Positions 47,289-56,390 of a DNA stretch of 64,000 nt are shown here, piece after piece (within the stretch, counting starts at the first letter, position 1; every line of letters begins with the position of its first letter). Origin of the DNA: Helianthus annuus (Eukaryota; Streptophyta; Magnoliopsida; Asterales; Asteraceae). The translations under genes and the position numbers were made by a program. Location: the NCBI RefSeq assembly GCF_002127325.2, contig NC_035435.2:117965464-118029463 (forward strand), in the 5' to 3' direction. Below the pieces are notes generated by a model. The model did no database searches. It was not told the origin of the DNA and was given only the letters and a program-made list of their open reading frames with translations.

Positions 47289-47936
47289 TGTTGAAACAAT
47301 GGTTAACACAAGGATAACCAAGAGGGTCGTTTCACTTATGGGGTTCAACCTCTTCTCTTGCTCGTATCAAAGGCCTGAGATCTGCAAAACAGTAAACACC
47401 GTTAGTCTCGTTAAGAGGGAGAAGGGGGTTTTCCCTCTTAACCAGGCTCCGGCGTGAGAATAAGTACTGCTCTGAGATGAATAAAACAGTGTGTGTATAG
47501 AGTGAGTAAAGAGAGCCAAGATCCCGAACCTGAATGATGAAGGGTCCTATTTATAGCCGGAGGGTGAAGAAGGAGGAAGCAGCTATGCCAGCTGTGGGTG
47601 CGCGCCAGCTGTCCGACCAAGGGGAATATCCTCTTGGTCTGCTCTGTCGCGAAGGGTGTAGTGGTACACGTGGCGTCCTTGTATTCGCTTGTGCTGGATA
47701 CCTCGTACTGGTCGCGTCAGCCCTGCTCCCTGGATTGTCGCAGGCCTATGTGGCCTTCTCTCAATGGTGACACGTGTTGTCCTTTATGTTGGGCAAAGCA
47801 TCTTTGATGCCAGCTATGAACCGCCTAGATGTCTTCTGGAAGCTTCTAGAAGGTTCTGGTGACATGGGTGCCTTGTGTGCACAAAAGTGGTGTGGTCCTT
47901 GCCATGTAGGCAAGGAATTGGGACCATACCTCTTCA
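47289..47936 (-). repeat. 3' LTR (left copy)
   Basis: TGTTGAAACAATGG to ACCTCTTCA. The minus-strand TATAAATA is at 47548-47555. Short open frames on both strands within it are also present in the other LTR and are not genes. Confidence 0.95.
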
Positions 47937-47948
47937 AGTCCCCCCAGT
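47937..47948 (-). other. Polypurine tract
   Basis: The minus strand reads ACTGGGGGGACT and then the 3' LTR start TGAAGAGG. A G-rich tract at this site is the expected plus-strand primer. Confidence 0.75.
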
Positions 47949-48042
47949 CCAGTGTGCCTTCTAGTTGAGTTGATCGTCTAGGAGGGATTCTGGACTTATG
48001 AGAGTTGTGATTTCTATGCATCGCGTTGAAGTTGGTGAATAT

Positions 48043-48510
48043 AAAGTGAGCCAAGTGGACGCGTGCCGTATGGTTACTGGCTTTCTGAAAAAGTGAGTCA
48101 GATGGACGCATGCCGCATGGGTTTTGGCCCTTTGGAAATAATGAGCCAAATGGACGCATGCCGCATGGGTTCTGACTTTCTTTGAAAAAGTGAGCCAAAT
48201 GGACGCATGCCGCATGGGTTTTGGCCTTTTGAAAAAATGAGCCAAATGGACGCATGCCGCATGGGTTTTGACTCTTTTGAAAAATTAAGCCAAATGGACG
48301 CATGCCGCATGGGTTTTGGCTCTTTGAAAAAGTGAGCCAAATGGACGCATGCCGCATGGGTTTTGACTCTTTAAAAAAATGAGCCAAATGGACGCATGCC
48401 GCATGGGTTTTGACTCTTTTGAAAAATTGAGCCAAATGGACGCATGCCGCATGGGTTTTGACTCTTTTGAAAAAGTGAGCCAAATGGACGCATGCCGCAT
48501 GGGTTTTGGC
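48043..48510. repeat. 48-bp tandem repeat in the element's 3' region, ten copies
   Basis: TGGACGCATGCCGCATGG recurs at 47-49 bp spacing (48103, 48151, 48200, 48247, 48295, 48342, 48389, 48437, 48485, with a diverged copy at 48056). The core CGCATGCCGCATG is a nested direct and inverted repeat. Since the period averages 16 codons, all three minus-strand frames stay open. It lies between the antisense gene's promoter and the 3' LTR, matching the position of the tandem repeat known in Retand. Confidence 0.93.
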
Positions 48511-48739
48511 TTTCTTGTGCTTCCTTCTGTTGGAAGTTTGGTGGTTATGGGGAAGTGTTTGGTGTGACCTTCTGACGTCCCTGTCTTTTCGGAGGCAAAC
48601 AGTTGCTTTTGCAGTGACTTTCTGTCACATCAGCAGACCCTGTCGCCCATGCTTCCCGAAAAACGAGCCGACGTCTTCTCTCTCCTGTGACGTGTCAGTC
48701 ATCTATTGGGCGCTTTTTCTGTTCCCTGACGTTCCACTA

Positions 48740-48770
48740 CCCATCGCATTAAATGCGATGGGTATAAATA
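48740..48770 (+). promoter_or_regulatory. Palindrome abutting TATA box of the antisense gene
   Basis: Two exact 11-base arms, CCCATCGCATT and AATGCGATGGG, flank one base (48740-48762). TATAAATA follows at once (48763-48770). The start codon is 118 bases further. Upstream lie ACGT-core motifs: GTGACGTGTCAG near 48687 and CTGACGTTCC near 48727, which are bZIP-type sites. This is the expected distance for a Pol II core promoter. The role of the palindrome is inferred. Confidence 0.75.
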
Positions 48771-48887
48771 TGGGGCGGTTATCTCTTTCTTCCTTCACTT
48801 TCGAATTCTAAGTGGGATTTCTCTCTATCTTCTTCTTGCTTGTTCTATCTTCCATATTCTCAAATCATCTTCTTCTTGACCCTTATC

Positions 48888-51800
48888 ATGGCTGATAAGA
48901 ATCCAACTCAGAAGAAAAGGAAGCATAGAGGTAGGGCTCCTCCTGGTCCAGACCAGGCTGTGATTAACTGGAAGGAGGAGGAATTTCAGATGCTTGTGAG
49001 GGGACATAACTTCCGTCCTGAGTGGGGTGCTCGTTACCCTCCCTCTGGATCCACTGCACTGGATGCCCCTCCAGGTTTCATCACGTTATATGCTGCTTTT
49101 TTCCGGGAAGGCAATTTTAGGTTGCCGATTACCAAGTTCACTGTTGCTGTTTTGAGTGGTTATGGGCTCCATATTTCTCAGATAAATGCGATTGGGCTCC
49201 CTCGGATTACCCATTTCGAGTTTGTCTGCAGGTCTTACCGTGTTGAGCCCACGTTTGAGATGTTCAACGCTATCTACAGCGTTTCGTATACCAGTGGGTT
49301 TTACTCTTTTCAGGCTAGGATGGGAGTTGCTCAGGTGTGTTCTGTTCCGATAAAGGGCATTCATGATTGGAAGCAGAAGTTTTTTTATATCCGCCGAGGT
49401 GTGATTCCGGCGGATATGTCATATCGGCAAGTGAGTCAAGGGATCCCTAGGGTGGATGTTCTTCCCAACTATGGTGATCAAGATTGGTTTAAGAAGATAA
49501 CTGCGAAGCCGACGGCTATTTCTCAACTGGATGAGATGGCTTTGGTTGGTGCAGGGATGAGTTTGCTGTGGGTTCCCAAACATCCGCTGGGTCAGCCTGC
49601 GTATAGCCACAAGGGCAAATGTATTGTTCTTTCGTGTCTTACCACTTGATTATTTCCCTTTATGTTAACTATGCATCCTTATTTTTCGTTTCTACTTTGC
49701 AGTTGGTTATAGTTTGTTGAATGCCTTGGACCCTAAGTCAGCGGGTGCCATGGTTGAAGCTATCCAGGCTGATGGGAATCCGACGTGGTTGGAGCAAATA
49801 CGGGACCGTTTTCTGCATCCCACCGACGCTAGTTTGAGCAGATACGCGAATGAAGTTCTTGGTGAGGATGATTGGGATGACTTTGTCGACTCTGGTCGAG
49901 AGGAAGTCATTATCCTTTCTAGTGGAAGTTCTGACCGGGATGTTGAAGATCTAATGTCTCATTCCGCGCGTGCAGGTACCGCGCCTGGTGGTGTTGCGGA
50001 GCCGGTACATGGATTTGGTGAGGATGATGATGATGCAGAGGCGTCTGTTGATCCGTCTGCCCAGTTGGAGACGAGGAAGAAGGCAAGGACGGAGAAATCT
50101 GGAAGAAGGGAAGAGAAGAAGGAGGGTGGAGCTGCTGGATCTTCTCGTAAGCAACCTTCTACTCTTCCTTATCTAGATTATGTGGTAGTGTCTGATACGT
50201 TGTCTGGCCTAGGCCCTGGGGAGGTGCGTCAGGGGTCGGATCCTGACGATAAGGCCACTTTGACCGAGCATATGAAGAAAAAAAGCTCTCGATGATCACA
50301 AACGTCGCCTTGATGAGCAGGCTGCTGCTGTTTTTGCTGCCAAGAAGGCAAAGCTTCAAAAAGAGGTCCCCCCAGCGCCCTCAGAGTCTGAGATTGATTT
50401 GGGCGTGTTTAGTGGGGGTCGAGGGAACTTGTTGGAGGAGATATGGGCTGCCTCTGCTCCTCTTCCTGGTAATTTTCCTTCATTGTATGTTTGTTGTATC
50501 TTTCCTTGGATTGCTCTTTAATTGTTGTCTTATGGCAGAATCTAAGACTAGCAAGAAGCCGCGACCGGTGGATATTTCTCAGATTACTCCACCTACCTCT
50601 CCTCCTTCGAGGACTGTTGGCTTGACCCCTCCTCGAGATGATGTTGGTGTAACTGTGAAGGGCGGGGAAGGGTTTGAAGGTATATTTGAGGGAGGTGACG
50701 CTGCTGGAGGTGATGTTGGGGGTGATGCTGGTGGAGGCCACGGTGCCGGAGGTGATGTTGTTGGAGTTGATAAGGGTAAAGGTGTTGAAGTGGAGATGGA
50801 GACTAGTGAGGCTACTCCGCAACAAACCATTTACACAAAACGCCCTCCCGTTGAAGGTGGAGCCACTTCTGGCTTTGTGCGAAGTCCGCACTTTGAACAA
50901 AATCCTGATGATTCCTGGGGTAACCCAGCTTGTGATGATATGCCTCACGTCCCCCGTTGGAGCCTTACTCAGGGCTCTCGAATGACTGACTTGCAGAACT
51001 GTCATGAGTTTTTCTCTCTGTCACTTCCTCCTGCCGAGAGAATGTTTCAGAAAAACCGCAATCGCTTTGCCCTTATAGATGATCATGTTAGAGCTGGGGT
51101 TAACTTCTTTGCCACTTCTCAGGAGATCCTTCGCGAATGGCGATCTATGGGAGAAGAAACTCTGGAGTTTGAAGAGGCTAAGAAGGCGTTTTCTGAAGAG
51201 AGGGAGAAATTTAACTCAGAGCAGAAAGGTTTGCAATGGCGGGTTGCTGAGGCTGAGCGGAAACTCGAAGAGCAGAAGCAGTTGAATGAGCAAAAACAAA
51301 AGGATTGGGAATCGGCATGTGCTCGTACGAACGCGGAGATGCAGTCGCAGCGTGATGCTATTGTGCGGCTGTCTGGTGAGAAGACGGCCCTTGCTGATGA
51401 GGCTCATCAGGCGCGTCTTGCTGCGGAGAAGAAAGAAAAGGAATACGTTGCGCGGATCGATAAGCTGGAGCTTCTTGCGCAGGAGAAGGCTGCGGAGTGT
51501 GAAACTGTTCAGCGCCTTCTTGATGAGAAGGCGGCTGAGTGTCGTGCTTCTGAGCTTCTTGCTGAGGAGGCCTCAGCTGATAGTAGGTGGTTGCTTTCCC
51601 GCGGCGTTCCTTTGGTAATGTTTTTGGTTTTCTCATTTCGTTTTTGTCTTTGCATATTCTTGTTCTTATTCGGTCTCGTTCTCATGCAGCTTGCTGATCG
51701 TATCTTACATTCTGATGAACTTGCACGCTATATGTTTGAATTGGGTAGGGCAGGGTATAATAGTGGACGCAAGTTTGGGTATGCTGAAGGTAAACTTGCG

Positions 51801-52019
51801 GCGGTGAACAATGAGAAGGATTTTCACTTCGAGCTGTATAAAGAGGATTGTGATGCTACTTATGCTGCGAAGCGAAAAGAGTTCTCGACGCTTGATTTAG
51901 CTGTTGTTCGGGCCTCTGGGAAGTTGGCTCACAAAGCGAATGGGGTGGCTTTGTTGAAAAAGGCCTTGGGAGAAGATGGCGATGATGCTGCTGGAGGTGC
52001 TGGCTCCAGCCATGCGTGA
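48888..52019 (+). CDS. Antisense-strand gene of the retrotransposon (plant transposase-28-like protein), one frameshift
   Basis: Four exons: 48888-49620, 49703-50468, 50539-51614, 51690-52019, with GT-AG introns of 82, 70 and 75 bases. Phases agree if one extra A in an A7 run near 50278-50284 is allowed for; the product would be 967 residues. As written, the frame stops at TGA 50293-50295. Residues about 50-255 (GHNFRPEWGARYP, FRLPITKFTVAVLSGYGLHI, GYSLLNALDPKSAGAM) resemble the putative gypsy-type transposon domain (PF04195) found in plant Tat-element extra ORFs. A Gly/Asp-rich linker follows. Residues about 700-855 form a long coiled coil (EEAKKAFSEEREKFNSEQKG). The C-terminus ends Gly/Ala-rich. 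Start: ATGGCTGATAAG, in good context after the TATA box. It converges tail-to-tail with pol. Function is unknown. Confidence 0.82.
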
Positions 52020-52646
52020 TAGGTTGTTTTCCGGCCTGCGTGCCATGTGTGGCCCTGAATGGGCTTGTAATGGTTGTTTTTGAGACAATTTGAAATTTCT
52101 TACATGTGGTGTTATGTATTTGACAGATGTGTTGTTACTTTGATTATGGTTATGCAAATTTTGAAATCGTCATAATATGTGCATGTTTTAATTACTTTGA
52201 TTAGGTGTCACGAATGAATGATGGCGCTGACAGGTGATGTTGGGTTACTACAACGTTTTTATTCTGTCGTTTAAGTATGCGCGCTTGCATGTGACATACG
52301 AAGTGATCGAGTTGCAGGTTATTGTGTGGGCTCAGCTGGGATCACAGCCTTGGGAGCATTACAATGTTTAGTTGCCTTGCTATCGATATTTTCGTGTTTA
52401 TGTGGGCACGAAGTTATGTTTTTTGGCGTTTTGTAGGCTTTGGTTGTGTTTTCGACCCGGCTGTGCACTTGGTTGTGACGAGCCTTGGAGGTCTACAACG
52501 TTTCCTATGGTCGAGCCATTGATGTTTTCGTGTACGCCCGAAGTAATAAATGCAGTTGTGACAAAAAATTTGCATGAAGTAAAGATAGCCAAACACTTCT
52601 TGTATTAGGTAAATGTGTCGGCGATTCGCCCTATACGATTACATGT
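52020..52646. other. Convergent 3' region between antisense gene and pol
   Basis: 627 bases with no gene. The two transcripts must end here in opposite directions. AT-rich tails suitable for polyadenylation are present on both strands (AATAAATG at 52545 on the plus strand). The small open frames here are not credible. Confidence 0.7.
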
Positions 52647-55600
52647 TTATATGTAGCATTTTCGTAACTGTTGGGCATTCCAGGTTCGTGGAACCTCTTT
52701 GTCGTTCATGGTGCGTAGCTTGTATGCCCCCTTGCCGAGGACCTCATCAATGATGTACGGGCCTTCCCATTTGGGAGCCAGTTTTCCCGGTTTTTCTGCG
52801 TTGGACGCTTCATTGTCCCTTAAGACATAATCGCCTGGGTTGAAGGTGCAGATCCGGACTCGGGAGTTGTAATATTTTTCAAGCTTTGTCTTGTATTTGG
52901 CTTCATTGATTGCTGCCATCTCTCTCCGTTCTTCTAGGAGGTCCAGGTCGATCCTCCTTTCTTCTTCGTTATTGATCAGATTCATGGAGAGCATTCTCGG
53001 AGATGGAAGCCCGATTTCTGCTGGAATCACAGCCTCGGACCCATAGACCAAGCTGAACGGTGTTTCTCCATTGCTTGTCTTGGGCATTGTTCTATGGGCC
53101 CATAATATGCTTGGTAGCTCGTCGACCCATCCTCGTCTTTTTTCACCGAGTCTTGCTTTGATGCCATCAACGATGCTCTTGTTGACTGCTTCAACTTGAC
53201 CATTCCCTTGCGGATGTGCGACCGACGAGAAGGTATGTTCAATGTTTAGTTCCTTGAACCATCGTTCGAGATCATCTGCTGCAAAGTTTGTACCATTGTC
53301 GGTGATGATTCGGATTGGCAGGCCGAAACGGCATATGATTTGTTCCCAGATGAATCGTTTAACGACTGCCGATGTGGTTGACGCAAGTGCTTTTGCTTCC
53401 ACCCACTTGGTGAAGTAGTCGACCGCGACGATGATGAACTTGACTGCCCCCGGAGCTTCTGGGAAAGGGCCCACCATGTCTATGCCCCATTGCTGAAAGG
53501 GCCATGCGGTTGTTACTGGCACCAACTCGTTTTTTGGACGCATGGTTTTTGGTGCATGCCGTTGGCAGCCGCTGCATTTTCTTAATTCCTTCACGGCATC
53601 GAGGTGCATTCCGGGCCAATAGTAACCGGCGTTCATTACTTTTGCCACTACCATGCGCGGCCCGGCGTGGATGCCGCAGATGCCTTCATGTACTTCCCGG
53701 ATCAGATAATTTGCGTCGTCGGCGTCAACACATCTTAGCAGCGGGCCGAGATATGACTTTCGGTACAATATCCCGTCCGCCATCTGATAATGTTCTGATT
53801 TATACTGGATTTTCCGCGCCTCAGCTTTATTTTCTGGAAGTATCCCGGACTGTAAGTACATGATTATGGGTGTCATCCAGGACGTGGTTCCTGTTTGGAT
53901 GACGCTGACTTCTCGGAGTGGGACAGATGGGTTGCTTAAAACTTCTATACGCACGTCTTTAGCTAGGTGCTGGAAGCTTGTTGACGCAAGCTTGCTTAGG
54001 GCGTCTGCCGGCTTGTTTTCACTGCGGTTTATGTGGTGCACCTTGTAAGAATAGAAGGTTTGCAGCAACGTTTTTGCTTGGTTGAGATAGAGTGCCATTA
54101 TGTCGCCCTTGGCTTCGTATTGACCATTGATTTGGCCTGCTACTAACATGGAGTCCACATGTGCCTCAATATGTCGGACTCCCATTTTGATTGCCAAACG
54201 CAAGCCGGCCAGAAAGGCTTCATACTCTGCTTCGTTATTTGTGCTCTTGAAGTCTAGGCGTATGGCGTAAGTGAACTCGTGTTTGTCAGGGCTTACTAGC
54301 CGTAGCCCCGCGCCTGCCCCATCTTCGTTGGATGCACCGTCTGTATACAGCAGCCATGGTTCTTCGGTTTGTTTTTTCTCCGCTTTCTCCATCGCCTTAC
54401 ACTCTCTGTCTTTGTCATCCGGGACTTCCGTCATGAAGTCTGCCAAAACTTGGCCTTTGATCGACGGTCGTGGTCTGAAGACTACGTTGTGTCCCCCTAG
54501 CTCTATCGCCCATTTGGCCAACCTTCCTGATATTTCCGGCCTTGCTAGGATATTCCCAATATTGTAATTTGTTAACGCGTGGATGACGTAATTGGCGAAA
54601 TATCGGCGCAGCCTTCTTGATGCGTGAATCAATGCAAGGACAAGCTTTTCCATGATTGCGTATCTGGTTTCTGGGTCGGTTAAGGTTCTGGACACGTAAT
54701 ACACAGGTGTTTGGACACCTTGTCGATCGACCAGCAATACGGCTCCGACGGCCCTGTCGGAAGCTGAGAGGTACAAGATCAAAGGCTCTCCTTTGTTTGG
54801 TGCGGTTAGAGTTGGCAGCTTGATGAGACAGTCTTTCATCTCGCGGAACGCATTTTCTGCTTCCGGAGTCCATTGGAATTGGTTTTTCTTCATGCAGTTC
54901 CGCAAGGTCTTGATGAATGGGAAGGATTTTGCTGCGTGGTTAGCTAGGAACCGATTGAGTGCTGCCAATCGTCCTGCGAGCTTTTGCATGTCTTTGACGT
55001 TTGCTGGTGAAGGCATCCTCTCTATGGCCTGGACCTTTTCTGGGTTCACCTTAAAACCGTCTTTAGTGACTATGAAGCCCAAAAACTTTCGTTCCTCCAT
55101 TCCGAATGAGCACTTTGCTGGATTCAGTTTGATGCTCACGCTGCGCAGCGTGTTGAAGGTTTTCTGAATATTTGCCAGCATCGCGCTCTCCTCCTTGCTC
55201 ATGATTACCAGATCGTCCATGTATACCTCTATGTATTTACCGATGGCGTCGCTGAATGTTTCGTTCATCAATCGTTGATACGTAGCACCTGCATTCTTTA
55301 AGCCGAACGGCATCTTGGTGTAGCAATATAGCCCCGTTGGCGTGCGGAATGCGGTTTTATCCTCGTCTTGAACAGCCATCTGGACCTGGTGGTATCCTTT
55401 GTAGCAATCCAGAAAACATTTCCACCGAAACGTTGCCAAAGAATCTATTTTCTCGTCTATGTCTGGCAAAGCATAGCAGTCACGGGGACATGCTTTGTTC
55501 AGATCCTTGTAGTCGACACACATTCTCCAACTACCATTCGGTTTCTTTACCATTACTGGGCTTGCTACCCACGTTTGGTACCGGACTTCCCTGATGATTC

Positions 55601-56390
55601 CTGCGTTTAGCAGTTCTAACACTTGTTCTTTCATTGCGTCGTGTTTGATGTCTCCCAGATGTCGTTTAGCATGCACTACTGGCTTTGCATCCTCTGAGAC
55701 ATTTAGCCGGTGTTCCGCTATATGCCGTGGAACACCAACCATATCAGCCGGTGTCCAGGCGAACACGTCCATGTTGTCATGCAATAATTTCTTTAGCGCC
55801 GCACGCGTTAGATCAGACATTGCGGGTCCCAGAGTGACTGTTTGTTCTGGGTACGCGCTATTCAATGCCCATTTTTCTGCCTCTTTGCGCGGTGCGGGCT
55901 TGCTTGCTTTTGCCGGCCTGATTTCATCTGTTGCTAGCACTTCCTTGCTTGCGTATATCAACGCAATGCCTGTTTCGGTTGGAAAGCCTATGGCAGAATG
56001 TGGTGCGGAACAGATCATGCTGAAATCTCCTTGGGATTCTCGTCCTAAGAGGATGTCATGTCTTGAATGTGCCGGTAGCACCATGAATGTGACTTCTTCG
56101 GTTCTTGAATTTCTCCCATCAGAAAGCAATACTGGGAAAGATATTTGTCCTAGGGGAAAGACGGCCTCATTGCAGAAACCAGTTAGTGGGTAATCGACTG
56201 GTTCTAGGCGCGCCTTATCCTCTTGGTCGAATTGATTGAAGCACTGTTCATATATGATGTCTGCGGTGCTCCCGGGATCAATAAAGATGTAATCTGCTTG
56301 GTAGTGGCCGATCACCCCTGGGATGACTATTGGCCGTTTTTCTCTTGGACCTCCCTGACAACTGGGAACACTACTTGCTTCTCGCGCCAT
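52647..56390 (-). CDS. pol: Pol polyprotein: protease, RT, RNase H, archaeal-type RNase H, integrase
   Basis: 1247 residues with no stop. Order: protease with FIDPGSTADI (Asp38); reverse transcriptase about 225-440 with Asp328 (KCFLDCYKGYHQ) and YMDD at 390-393; first RNase H about 530-655 (LYLSASDRAVGAVL); second RNase H about 678-805 with TDGAS (Asp684), NNEAEYEAF (Glu722), HVDSMLV (Asp746) and KPADALSK (Asp796), the archaeal-type domain found in the Tat lineage; integrase with zinc ligands His901, His908, Cys939, Cys942 and catalytic Asp971, Asp1031, Glu1067 (35 residues between the last two). The C-terminal GPYIIDEVLGKGAYKL module follows; there is no chromodomain. Every catalytic residue I can check is present, so the protein looks functional. 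It copies element RNA to DNA and inserts it. The frame overlaps gag by 64 bases in the -1 register, so a fused Gag-Pol would need a frameshift. Confidence 0.95.
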   Translation of the reverse strand: MAREASSVPSCQGGPREKRPIVIPGVIGHYQADYIFIDPGSTADIIYEQCFNQFDQEDKARLEPVDYPLTGFCNEAVFPLGQISFPVLLSDGRNSRTEEVTFMVLPAHSRHDILLGRESQGDFSMICSAPHSAIGFPTETGIALIYASKEVLATDEIRPAKASKPAPRKEAEKWALNSAYPEQTVTLGPAMSDLTRAALKKLLHDNMDVFAWTPADMVGVPRHIAEHRLNVSEDAKPVVHAKRHLGDIKHDAMKEQVLELLNAGIIREVRYQTWVASPVMVKKPNGSWRMCVDYKDLNKACPRDCYALPDIDEKIDSLATFRWKCFLDCYKGYHQVQMAVQDEDKTAFRTPTGLYCYTKMPFGLKNAGATYQRLMNETFSDAIGKYIEVYMDDLVIMSKEESAMLANIQKTFNTLRSVSIKLNPAKCSFGMEERKFLGFIVTKDGFKVNPEKVQAIERMPSPANVKDMQKLAGRLAALNRFLANHAAKSFPFIKTLRNCMKKNQFQWTPEAENAFREMKDCLIKLPTLTAPNKGEPLILYLSASDRAVGAVLLVDRQGVQTPVYYVSRTLTDPETRYAIMEKLVLALIHASRRLRRYFANYVIHALTNYNIGNILARPEISGRLAKWAIELGGHNVVFRPRPSIKGQVLADFMTEVPDDKDRECKAMEKAEKKQTEEPWLLYTDGASNEDGAGAGLRLVSPDKHEFTYAIRLDFKSTNNEAEYEAFLAGLRLAIKMGVRHIEAHVDSMLVAGQINGQYEAKGDIMALYLNQAKTLLQTFYSYKVHHINRSENKPADALSKLASTSFQHLAKDVRIEVLSNPSVPLREVSVIQTGTTSWMTPIIMYLQSGILPENKAEARKIQYKSEHYQMADGILYRKSYLGPLLRCVDADDANYLIREVHEGICGIHAGPRMVVAKVMNAGYYWPGMHLDAVKELRKCSGCQRHAPKTMRPKNELVPVTTAWPFQQWGIDMVGPFPEAPGAVKFIIVAVDYFTKWVEAKALASTTSAVVKRFIWEQIICRFGLPIRIITDNGTNFAADDLERWFKELNIEHTFSSVAHPQGNGQVEAVNKSIVDGIKARLGEKRRGWVDELPSILWAHRTMPKTSNGETPFSLVYGSEAVIPAEIGLPSPRMLSMNLINNEEERRIDLDLLEERREMAAINEAKYKTKLEKYYNSRVRICTFNPGDYVLRDNEASNAEKPGKLAPKWEGPYIIDEVLGKGAYKLRTMNDKEVPRTWNAQQLRKCYI

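Noticed and set aside
47534..47807. Open frames inside the left LTR, repeated at 58644-58917
   Set aside because: They are present in both LTRs because the LTRs are duplicates; there is no protein-like signature, and they overlap the LTR promoter.
47961..48500. Long minus-strand open frames with MRHASIWL repeats
   Set aside because: The 48-bp tandem repeat has a period of 16 codons, so all frames stay open; no start context or domain.
50409..51005. 198-codon minus-strand frame under the antisense gene
   Set aside because: Shadow of exon 3 of the plus-strand gene; no recognisable motif.
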